Source: Antilocapra americana
Lineage: Eukaryota > Chordata > Mammalia > Artiodactyla > Antilocapridae
Direction of reading: 5' to 3'
DNA length: 64,000 nucleotides
NCBI GenBank assembly: GCA_007570785.1
Contig: ML660204.1
Location: 2,841,968-2,905,967, forward strand
This document shows, one piece after another, positions 49,465-59,100 of this stretch. The first letter of the stretch is position 1; the number at the start of each line of letters is the position of its first letter. Both the position numbers and the translations under genes were made by a program. The notes beneath the pieces were generated by a model. The model was not told the origin of the DNA. It searched no databases and worked only from the letters and a program-made list of their open reading frames with translations.

Positions 49465-49836
49465 TTTTTTTAAATAAAAAAATTATTTATTTATTCTTAT
49501 TTTTGGTTGTGCTGAGTCTTCGTTGCTGCTCTAGTTGCAGTGAGCATGGGCTACTTTTGTTGCAGTGCATGGGCTTCTTATTTGTAGTGGCTTCTCTTAT
49601 TGCAGAGCACAAACTCTAGTGCTCATGGGCTTCAGTAGTTGTGGCACAGGGGCTCACAGTTGTGGCTCTCGGGCCCTGGAGCATGCAAGCTCAGTAGTTG
49701 TAACTCCAGGGCTCTTGATTGTGGCAAACAAGTTCAATTGCTCCGTGGCACATGCGATCTTTCCAGACCAGAGTTAGGACCCATCTCCCCTGCATCGGCA
49801 AGACGATTCTTAGCCACTCTACCACCAGGGAAGTCT
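49465..49836 (-). repeat. CHR-type SINE, antisense, near full length
   Basis: 'ttggttgtgctgagtcttcg', 'cttctcttattgcagagcac', 'cagtagttgtaactccaggg', 'gattcttagccactctacc'. Open frames on both strands come from it. Confidence 0.9.
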
Positions 49837-51492
49837 GCTAATGCTTCATTTTTACATCCTTTCCCCATACCCCTCAAGTCCTGGGGCACTGCAAAGGTAT
49901 GTGTATGTGATGCTGTGCACACAAAGGGTTTGTATCAAAGCCACAAAAAGCCCTTGAACCTAGGAAGCTCCCAATCTTTTATAGTAGTCTCTGTATAAAC
50001 CTGACCAAGCTTTGTCTCAGAGGGAGACTTTATGACACTGGACAGCAAATAATCCTGCCCTTCTGCTCTGGAGGGAGACGTTGTCTCTGTCTTCCAAGAG
50101 GGTTTGCTACATGCATCCTTGACAAGATAGTCTGGAACAAAATGTCAAGCCAATGCCTCTGTTCAGAAGACATGCAGAAACATGAGAGACCCCTGAGCAC
50201 CGTGTCCCAGCCAGAGCCCCTAGCCAAGTGAGAAATGGCACCGTGAAAAAGGAAGGGTTGCTCCAGGAAGACACCAGTCAGTGTTTCCTCCAGGAGGCAA
50301 AGTCATGTGTTACACACTAGTGACAGCAACGGGATGTCTCTACTAAGTGACCACTACATTCTAGATACTGTTCTAATGCTTGAGATGTTGCAACTCATTT
50401 AGTCCTTTGTAAGTGACGTAGTCTCCACTAGGTAATGAACAGGTCTCACATGGTTTCAGAACACTATGTATGTGTGTACCTATACATACACACAGAGAGA
50501 GAATAATCGAGAGACAGAGCCAAAAAGAGAGACAGAGACACCGCAAAGAGACAGACATCTGGAGCCCTATCTATCTATCTATGCATTTCTTTTTTTGAGA
50601 TGAGTTTAAACCAGGGAACTTTGGCAACAAAAATATAAAACCAAAACCACTGGGTTCAAAATATTGAAAACTGCTGCTCCTAGCTAAATGGGTTTCCTTC
50701 CCTTTTTTTTTGAAAGAGAGCAGTTACGGGATGAGTTTCCACTGATTGATTTAATAGAAGAATGACTTCTGAAAAAGTTGTAAAGTAAGATAAAATCACA
50801 TTTTTTAGCTTTCAGCAGCTTTTTGCTAAGTCTCTTTCTTTAATGTTCAGAATTCTGTAGTGTTTCCTTTCAAGGTAGGAAGAGGAAATGGTGGGTGTAT
50901 AGTGGTGGTGGTGGTAGCAACCTGACCTCAATTAAGTTAAATTTCCTCAGGAAGATGGAAGTGGTGAGAAGCCTCGTTTAGAGATCTTTCAATGTGATAG
51001 GCACTGGGGAGTCAAGAACCCAGTTGGGTGGCAACTATTTTTCTTAACAAAGGCATCTTTTAAAAATGTTATGTTCTCCCCAAGTAGGCACCTCAGTTCT
51101 CCTGAAGCTTTCCCTTTGCAAGTTGCCCATATTTGTAGGTTATTTGCTAATGTCCTTTTCCTTTCCTTCATTCATTTAACAATCATTTATTGAGCACCTC
51201 CTATCTGCCCAGGCCTCTTCTGATCACTAGATGTGCTGCAGTAGACAAAACAAAGAGTCTCATCACGCAGCTTTCTTCTCAGCTGAGGGAGATGGGATAC
51301 GGGGGCCAGAGGGAGGGTGAAGGCCAGTGAGGCACTCTCTTTGGATGCAAAATGCAGGAGGGCACACCCAACACTTGGTAATCAAGATAAATTATATTTT
51401 GTTACAACATTAAAAAAAATCTAAATTAATGCAAAAACTCCATGGTGAACAAGACGTCAAAATTTACATTTATAACAGGTTACCATCTAACC

Positions 51493-51800
51493 AGTCCATC
51501 CTAAAGGAGATCAGTCCTAGGTGTTCACTGGAAGGACTGATGTTAAAGCTGAAACTCCAATACTTTGGCCACCTGATGCGAAGAGTTGACTCACTGGAAA
51601 AGACCCAAATGCTGGGAAGGATTGGGGGCAGGAAGAGAAGGGGACGACAGAGGATGAGATGGCTGGATGGCATTGCCGACTTGATGGACATGAGTTTCGG
51701 TAAACTCTGGGAGTTGGTGAAGGACAGGGAGGCCTGGCGTGCTGCAGTTCATGGGGTCACAAAGAGTGAGACACGACTGAGCAACTGAACTGAACTGAAC
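51493..51800 (+). mobile_element. BovB LINE 3' end, sense
   Basis: 'tcctaaaggagatcagtcct', 'ctccaatactttggccacct', 'aggatgagatggctggatgg', ending 'gcaactgaactgaactgaac'. It has only the last part of ORF2 and the 3' end; the 119-codon frame is a remnant. Confidence 0.94.
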
Positions 51801-51875
51801 TAATCAGTGGTGGTAAATGCAAGGAAGAAATTAAATCAGGATAGTGGGTAGGATGATGGGGGAGATGAGCATTTT

Positions 51876-52160
51876 TTTAAAGATTTATTTATTTTTTGGC
51901 TGTGGTGGGTGTTCACTGCTGCACTCAGGCTTTCTCTAGTTGCTGCAAGTGGGGGCTACCCTTCGTCACAGTAGGTGGGCTTCTCAGTGTGCTGGCTTCT
52001 CTTGTAGAGGAGCGCGGGCTCTAGGGCAGGTGGGCTCAGTAGTTGTGGTGTGTGGGCTTAACTGCTCTGTACTATGTGGGATCTTCCTGAACCAGGGATT
52101 GAACTGGTGTCCCTTGCATTGCAAGGCAGATTCTTAACCACTGGACCATCAGGGAAGCCT
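51876..52160 (-). repeat. CHR-type SINE, antisense
   Basis: 'aaagatttatttattttttg', 'gtgggtgttcactgctgcac', 'tagttgtggtgtgtgggctt', 'cttaaccactggaccatcag'. Confidence 0.9.
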
Positions 52161-52290
52161 GAGTTTTTTGTTTGTTTTGTTTTTAATCGCACCCTGCAGC
52201 ATGGGGGAGCTCACTCCCCCGACCAGGGAGCAAACCCATGCCCTCTGCTTTGGGAACACAGAGCCTCAACTACTGGCCCGCCAGAGAAGT
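52161..52290 (-). repeat. CHR-type SINE fragment, antisense
   Basis: T-rich start, 'atcgcaccctgcagcatgg', 'cccccgaccagggagcaaac', 'ctcaactactggcccgccag'. Confidence 0.75.
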
Positions 52291-52758
52291 ACCAAGATGG
52301 GCCTTTTCAAATGGAGAGGTCTGGAAAGGTTTCTCTGAAGAGGGGACCAGGAGCCAAGTGATGATGCATCACTGAAGAGAGTCAGCTTGGCAAATGTGGG
52401 GGAAGCGTGTTCTGCAAAGGGAACAGCAAGGGGAGTGTGCAGAGCAGACGTACACCTGGAGAATACATGTACACCTAGAGAGTAAACATATACCTGGAGA
52501 GTTCTACCAAGCGGAGCAGATGCCAGTGTAGGAAAGAAAAATGCATGACATGAGCTGGGAGGTGTAGTTAGGAGCCCATTTCATGTAAGGTCCTGTAGAG
52601 TCCTGGAATAGTTTTAATATTTCACTAAAACTACAAACAAAAAGTAATTTTTGTCTTGAATTACTGCGGCAATCACTTCCATTTTCTACTTTATCTTATT
52701 TTAACTGTCTTTGGGACACCCTCCCAAGTGTAACCTTAAATGAGGCTGTGAAATTCTT

Positions 52759-52858
52759 TTTATTTTTTGGCCATGCCAAGAGGCATGTGGGATCTTAATT
52801 CCCCAGCGGAAATGAACCCGCGCCACCTGCATTGGAAGGGACCACTAGGGAAGTCCCC
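52759..52858 (-). repeat. CHR-type SINE, antisense, with long target duplication
   Basis: Short reverse CHR head. Exact 16-bp repeat AGGCTGTGAAATTCTT at 52743-52758 and 52859-52874. Confidence 0.93.
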
Positions 52859-53074
52859 AGGCTGTGAAATTCTTAAAGAATCCTAACACGTAGTTTTGCG
52901 TTTTTGTTTTTTCATGCTGATTCTTAAAACGAATTATTCTACATATCAGCTTTTTCCAGACAGATTTTAAAACTGCAGGTTTGGAAGAGCATATGGGCAG
53001 AGCTAACAGGAAATAAAACCCTCAATGGTTTAGAAGTCGGAAGTATTTGGGAACTATTGTAACAGGGAGTAGAA

Positions 53075-53470
53075 GCACTTAAAATACTGGTTCTTAGCCT
53101 GGGCTTCAGGAAGCCATGAATTAAATGCATATATACATAAACTACAGCTGGACTCCCCAGGTGGCTCAGTGGTAAAGAATCCACCTGCCAATGAAGGAGA
53201 CAAAGTTTCAAACCCTAGGTCAGGAAGATCCCCTGGAGAAGGAAATGGCTACCCACTCCAGTATTCTTGCCTGGGAAATGCCATTGACAGAGGAGCCTGG
53301 CGGGCTACAGTTCATGGGTCACAAAGAGTCAGAGACGACTTAGCAACCAAAGTAACTAAAATAACAAACAAACTGCAGCAAATTTTCCTGAGTGTTACAG
53401 ATAATTTTTCTGGGCAATAAGTCCAAAGTTTTCACCAAATTCTCCAAAAGGTCCAATGACCCCAGAAAGG
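53075..53470 (+). repeat. Old repeat split by a Bov-tA; related copy near 55387
   Basis: 'ttagcctgggcttcagga' at about 53094 recurs at 55386-55403, and the next 35-40 bp are alignable. Here the later part ('ccaaattctccaaaaggtcc', 'tgaccccagaaaggtt') resumes after the SINE. It looks like an old mammalian repeat. Confidence 0.5.
53149..53369 (+). repeat. Bov-tA SINE with target duplication
   Basis: 'gactccccaggtggctcagt', 'ggtcaggaagatcccctgg', 'ttcatgggtcacaaagagtc'. Flanks AAACTACAGC (53139-53148) and AAACTGCAGC (53370-53379) match at 9 of 10. Confidence 0.92.
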
Positions 53471-53485
53471 TTAAGGAATATTGAT

Positions 53486-53599
53486 GTTTTTTAATTGGCT
53501 GAACAGCACTTGAGATCTTAGTTGCCTGATCAGGAATGGAACCATGCTCTCTGCATTGGAAGAGCAGAGTCTTAACTACTGGGCCACCAGGGATGTCTC
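53486..53599 (-). repeat. CHR-type SINE, antisense, with target duplication
   Basis: 'ttagttgcctgatcaggaat', 'gtcttaactactgggccacc'. Flanks TAAGGAATATTGAT (53472-53485) and TAAGGAATACTGAT (53600-53613) match at 13 of 14. Confidence 0.92.
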
Positions 53600-55151
53600 T
53601 AAGGAATACTGATTTTGGTAGAAGGTAATGGTTTTCTCTATCATGATTTCACTCCTCTCCTGCCCTTCAAGTTCACAACTTGATCCAGGGGTCAAACTTG
53701 TCACCAAGGATCCTCATAAGGGAATATCCTTTACTGGCTCATTCAACAAAGGCAGTGGAAAGAAGCAGCAGATGACAGACCTACTTCACAGTGTGCCTGG
53801 AAATGAAATACTCTTAATGAAATAAAGGCAGAATACAATGCCTGACAGCTCTCAACACAAACTATTTGCTACTGATGATAAAAATAAACCTGTACATTTT
53901 GGCTGTGTATAGTCTGCAACACAGAGTAGCTTAGAAACCAATATTCTAAAAGAGGAAACCAAGGGGGAAGAGAAAAAGCATCCAGCTGCCTGAACTTTAG
54001 CGCCCGTGTAGTCATTACCACTGGGTGTCATCAGCAGCTTTGTGGGAAGGAGGTGAAGGATCCTGGCATCTGTGGTTAGATGGGCCTCATTTGAGAAAGC
54101 CCCTCCCTCACCTCCTTCCCCTTCTACTTCCTTGATGTGTCCCAAAGACCCAAGACATCTGGCACATCTGAGCCTCACGGTTGTCACTTGGATAACAGAA
54201 GGCACCAAACCCCCTACTAAGGTTGAGAGGACAGAAGGCAAGAATGCTTCCAGTTCTCCCAGCATAGAATTACGGTTTTATAAAGAGCAGCTGTTTTTGT
54301 TTATTCTGCCCCAAATGAATTTGGTGAAATGTAGTTGTACTTGTCCGAAAAGAACACTGGTTTGAGAGTCTGTCTAAAGATCCTTGGGTTTTTTGCTATT
54401 CTCTGATTTTCTGTCCATTGCTTAAGAGAAAACTAATCTTAGAACCCACCCCCAGCTATCACTAGCTGTTTAACCTTGGACCAGTGCTTTTGACCCCTTC
54501 CAGCCTTCTATTTCCCTACCCTAGATATGAGATTCTAATTGCATGAAACTTTTTTAGGGTCTGCTGGTCAACCCTCTCAGAACGAATCTGTACTTTTTGG
54601 TTTATGCAGGACTGAAGAGTCTTGCAGGCACTGAGAATTCAAGAGGGAGTAAAACAAAGCCCCTAGGGAGTATACAGTTCTTGAGATGTGAATAAAAATA
54701 AATCAGGCACCAATTAGAGACCAACTGATTAAAGGGTTTATTTTCTTTTAATTCTCATTAACTGCGGTATCAGATAACTCAATCATCCAGCCCTTGAAGC
54801 TTTCCAACCCACATACACTGTATTTTCTGTTCCCAAATTGGGAGTATTTTTAGTCTTTTTGTTTCACTTTGATCAAGGTGGTAACACCCAGTCATAAAAA
54901 GTCTGCTTTACTAGCAGTGGATAAGCTTTCCTCTAATATTTATAATAATTAAAGGAACAAATGGAAAGATGGTCAAGAGCATGAAGGCAGACAATCATGG
55001 ATTTTAACAGGTTTTGCAAGGGTTTTGCGTTCTCATAGATATGATGCAGCCTGTCCCTTGGAAAAGGCATGAAAACATCAGTGCATATTTTAGAATTATA
55101 TCTGTGTCTGTTAATTATACCTGCCTTTTCCTTTGTTTTTAATTTTTTACA

Positions 55152-55366
55152 TGTGTGTTCAGTCGCTTCAGTCGTGTCCAACTTTTTGCGATTCTTTGAA
55201 CTGTAGCCTGCCAGGCTCCTCTGCCCATGGAATTTTACAGGCAAGAATACTGGAGAAGGGTGTCATTTCCTTCTCCACGGATTCTTCCTGACCCAGGGAT
55301 CTTCATGAACCTGCATCTCCTGCATTGCAGGGAGATTCTTTTCCACTGAGCCACTGGGGAAACTTT
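55152..55366 (-). repeat. Bov-tA SINE, antisense
   Basis: 'ttcagtcgcttcagtcgtgt', 'gcctgccaggctcctctgcc', 'ggcaagaatactggagaagg', reversed head 'tcctgcattgcagggagatt'. Confidence 0.9.
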
Positions 55367-55689
55367 CAATAAATAAAAAAAAATTTAGCCTGGGCTTCAG
55401 GATGCTGTGAATGAAATATATACATGTACAAACTGTGTGCACTATTTCATGTATATACAATATGCATGGCAGTATCATAAAGTTTCAGGCCATATAGAAT
55501 CTTACTCCCGCACAACCTCAGTTAACATCACTTCTTTGTTGTGAGTGCTTAGATCACAATTGACGCCCAGGAAAAAGATACGTTCTTTTTCGACACATAA
55601 ACGCTAACTGAAATGACGGACCCATCCCTATTCATCGCTAATTGCACTAACAAACTTCAGTCTTCTCCTCCACTCAGTCCCAGTCTACG

Positions 55690-56116
55690 GATGTCTGCCC
55701 ACAGTCAGAAAGGCTGGGGTGGGATGGGGCCCAAAAAACGGCTGCTGCTCCTGAGTCGTCCCTACCCGAGCCGTCCCCTGGACCCCGCCCCTGAAGGGTG
55801 GAAGAAAGATTAGGCGGGTGCAGCAGAAATCCCACGTCCACCGGAAAGATGAAGGGGCTGGCTGCAGCCGGAGAGTGGGAGAACGCTCTGCGCGCTGCTT
55901 GCACGCAAGACCCAGCCTTCGCTTTGCAGCTGCCCCCGCTGCGGGGCCACGCCCAGAGCCTAGCGACGTTCTCCATAGCAACAAGCCCCGCCCCGCCCCT
56001 CCGCGTGGAGACTGGCGTATTGCGTCATTGCGGCGCGCCGGAAGTGAGTCCTACAGTCGCCAGGGACTCCGGAAGTTGCTGTTGTAGGTGATTGGTGTGG
56101 ACTCTGTAGGCTTGGG
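55690..56116 (+). promoter_or_regulatory. RTF2: RTF2 CpG-rich promoter and 5'UTR
   Basis: The only clearly CpG-dense stretch of the window, ending at the RTF2 start codon and running on about 150 bp into intron 1. No TATA box. Visible candidate sites: an RFX-like X-box (GTTCTCCATAGCAAC, 55968-55982), GC boxes (CCCCGCCCCGCCCC, about 55986-55999), a CRE/C-EBP-like ATTGCGTCA (56019-56027) and two ETS/GABP sites CCGGAAGT at 56038-56045 and 56069-56076. The layout fits a TATA-less housekeeping promoter, with transcription probably starting near the ETS sites. Open frames on both strands here are GC-rich shadows. Confidence 0.85.
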
Positions 56117-56185
56117 ATGGGTTGCGACGGAGGAACAATCCCTAAGAGGCATGAACTGGTGAAGGGGCCGAAGAAGGTTGAGAAG
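56117..56185 (+). CDS. RTF2: RTF2 coding exon 1 (residues 1-23)
   Basis: Starts [20 protein letters not shown]; donor AAG|GTGAGT at 56186; ends in phase 0. It lies inside the CpG-rich region, as expected for a first exon. Confidence 0.96.
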
Positions 56186-59100
56186 GTGAGTTACATGGGC
56201 CCAGTGGGGCCTAGGGGTGGTGCGGCCTGCGAACGCTCCCTAGAAGCGAAGGGAGGTGGGAGGAGGAGCTAGCGGGTTTCCACATACAACCGTGTTTATT
56301 TAACCCTTTCAGAGAACTCAGAATTAACCACAGTGTTAATAAGCGACCTTTATGGACTGCGGGCTGTTGCCATTCATCCGACAGTACGCATAATATAGGG
56401 TGTCTCATGTAATTTTCAAAACAGCCTTACGGGTATATACTTTCAGAAGCCTCACTTTTGAGACTTGGAAATTGAAGCTCAGGAGGAGAAAGTTGCAAAG
56501 CTAGTAAGTGGCAGAACCAGGATTTGAAGTTTGCCTGGTGCTAATAACAGTGATACAGATGGTCGCTGTTTATTGAGTTCTGTACACACTAATTTCGTTT
56601 TCTCAGTGAAGTCTTCTCAAACCGTTACGTTTGAGGTCAGGGCCTCCACTTAAAAAGTAACCACCGTAAAAAAAAAAAAAAAGTAACCACCGTGTACACT
56701 GCGTTCAAGTTGATTACTGTTGGTCTCAGAGGGTGGTTGGGCTTCCCTGATAGCTTAGTTGGTAAAGAATCCGCCTGCTGGAGACCGCGGTTCGATTCTT
56801 GGGTCGGGAAGATCCACTGGCGAAGAGCTAGGCTACACACTTCATATTCTTGGGCTTCCCTTGTGGCTCAGCCTGTAAAGAATCCGCCTGCAATGCAAGA
56901 GACCTGGCTTCGATCCCTGGATTGGGAAGATCCCCTGGAGAAGGGAAAGGCTACCCACTCCAGTGTTCTGGCCTGGAGAATTCCATGGACTGTATAGTCC
57001 ATGGGGTTGCAAAGCGTGGGACAGGACTGCTCCACTTTCAGAGGGTGGTAAGCTCCTGGGGGCTGAGGCCGCACCTGTTCCCCCTCCTCAACTAGCACTG
57101 TAAATACAGTAAATAAACGCGTGATGGAATAATCCGTAATTCTCACCAGTGATTGAGCAAATTACATATTATAATTTCCTGCTTTTGTTCAGTCGCTAAG
57201 TCATAGGCTACTAACAGGGAAATTGAGTCAATAACATGACCGAGATCACACAACTGTTAGGTAATGAAGCCAGGATTCCCATCCAGTTATTCAGGGTTTC
57301 AAAGTTAGCACCAGTGATTACTTTTTTTTAATAATACAAGGTGTTTAAAGTGCCTAATATTAATACAAGCGACTGCCGCACTGGGTGGTCCATATGAGTC
57401 TCCAGTCCGTAGCCAGAGAAGTCTCTTTTTAAAAATAAATTCCATGTATCACTACTGTGTTTAAATCACTACTGTATTTAAACTCCTCCACTCATTTCCC
57501 ATTATATTTAGAAAAAAAGTCCCTTAAGACCCTGTGTGATCAGACAGGATGTGATCTGTTTACCTCGTCTTCTGCCCTTCTCCAGTTCTTTTATTCTGTT
57601 CCAGTTCATAGGCTTTGTTCCTCAACCTGGAGTGTAATTTCCTCCACCTGATATGTTCTTCACTGAGATAATCATATCATTTGGTGTTTTTTTTTTTAAA
57701 AAAACCTCAATTAATTATTTACTGAAATGTTATCCCAGCCCACTTGCCAAAATACATCTCTCTTCTGATCACTCTATCCTCTTCTGCTGCTTTACTTTAT
57801 AGTGCTTATCACAATATTTATTTATTCTTTGTCTATTTCTTATGTGGACAGGGACTATGTATGTGTCACTTTTGTGACCCCTGTGATGTGTGTGCCACAC
57901 AGTCAACTCCCAACATAGAATTTGAGAGTGAGTGAACACCCAAGGTGATGGCGTGTGCCCTCTGATCACAGCTATATGTGCAGAGATTAATGCTAGGTAG
58001 CTACCACTTGTCTGAGTGAGCTTTTACTCAAATAGTATTTAGCTCAGTTTTGTGACCTTGAGCCCAGAATTGAAGAGAGGAGTAGCTTAATGACAGGCTT
58101 GGCTAAGAATAGATATCAGAAGGGGAAAGAAAAGAAGAAAGGGTGATCTGAAACAACTAGAGTACTGCCCAGGCAGGGTGGATTTTTATTATCCTTATTC
58201 ACTCAACAGATACGTGTTAAGTGCTTACGATATACACCATGCTAGGCCCTGGGGTTATAGCAGTGAACAGAGTCCAGCCCTTGTAGAGCTCGAATTTCAG
58301 ATAGATATTTAATAACATTTGTTGATCACATACAGTATATTTGGTTTGGCCCAGTGCATTCCTCAGGTTTAAGACCTTGGGTGGACCAACTTTTAAATTG
58401 GGAAGGAGTAATTGCTTCCCTGTCCCCAACTCTCCCAGGTGGTTTTTTTGAAGCAGTGAAGGACTGTGGTGAATAGGTGGGGGATCTAGAAAGTAGATCC
58501 TAAACTTGGCTGATATAGCTTTTTAAATCCACAAAAAGTATAATACATCAGCTTCACTGGTGACAAGTCCCTCTTGGGGCTCTTCTACAGCTTGGCTGAT
58601 GATAAGAGCTATTTAAGATGCCGAAATGTGGCTGCTGGATCTTGGGACCAAATAGGACAACATCGGCAGTAGTGTGGTGGGGTTTTTGTTGTTTGTGTGT
58701 TTGGTTTTGTTTTAAACTATAGAGGGGAAGGACACATTTATCGGGATTAACAGATACTAACTACTATACATAAAAATCAGGATGAGATGGCTGGATAGCA
58801 TCATCGACTCAATGGACATGAGTTTGAGCCAACTCTGGGAGATAGTGAAGAACAGGGAAGCTTGGCGTGCTGCAGTCCATGGGGTCACAAAGAGTCGGAT
58901 GTGACTGAGTGACTAAACAACAAATACATAAAATAGATAAGCAACAAGGATTTACTGTATAGCACAAAGAATTAAATCTAATATCTTGTAACAGTCTATA
59001 ATTGAACATAATCTGCAAAACCCTCAAATAATTACGCCATACACCTGAAGCTAACACAATATTGTAAATAAACTATACTTCAATAAAAATAAATAATATA

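Larger units (their letters stand above)
51174..52620 (+). repeat. Old repeat broken by three younger insertions (nested block)
   Basis: Pieces of one old unnamed family lie at 51174-51400 ('aatcatttattgagcacctc'), 51802-51875 ('aaatgcaaggaagaaattaa') and 52296-52620 ('tctctgaagaggggaccagg', 'ctgcaaagggaacagcaagg', 'tcctgtagagtcctgg') in the expected order. BovB (51493-51800) and two CHR SINEs (51876-52160 and 52161-52290) separate them. Confidence 0.6.
48440..55689. other. CASS4-RTF2 intergenic region
   Basis: No gene recognised. It holds many SINEs and a nested block at 51174-52620. The stretches 48440-49460, 49840-51170 and 53610-55150 are free of young repeats; 50461-50590 is low-complexity sequence (AC, AGAG and CTAT runs). 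Confidence 0.7.

Noticed and set aside
50461..50585. AC/AGAG/CTAT-rich stretch as a regulatory array
   Set aside because: Plain low-complexity sequence with no regular spacing.
53852..54265. 137-codon minus-strand open frame in the CASS4-RTF2 gap
   Set aside because: No recognisable domain, no promoter or splice context.
55674..56091. Open frames of 89-100 codons on both strands in the CpG region, as a divergent gene
   Set aside because: GC-rich sequence lacks stops by composition; no splice sites or known protein.
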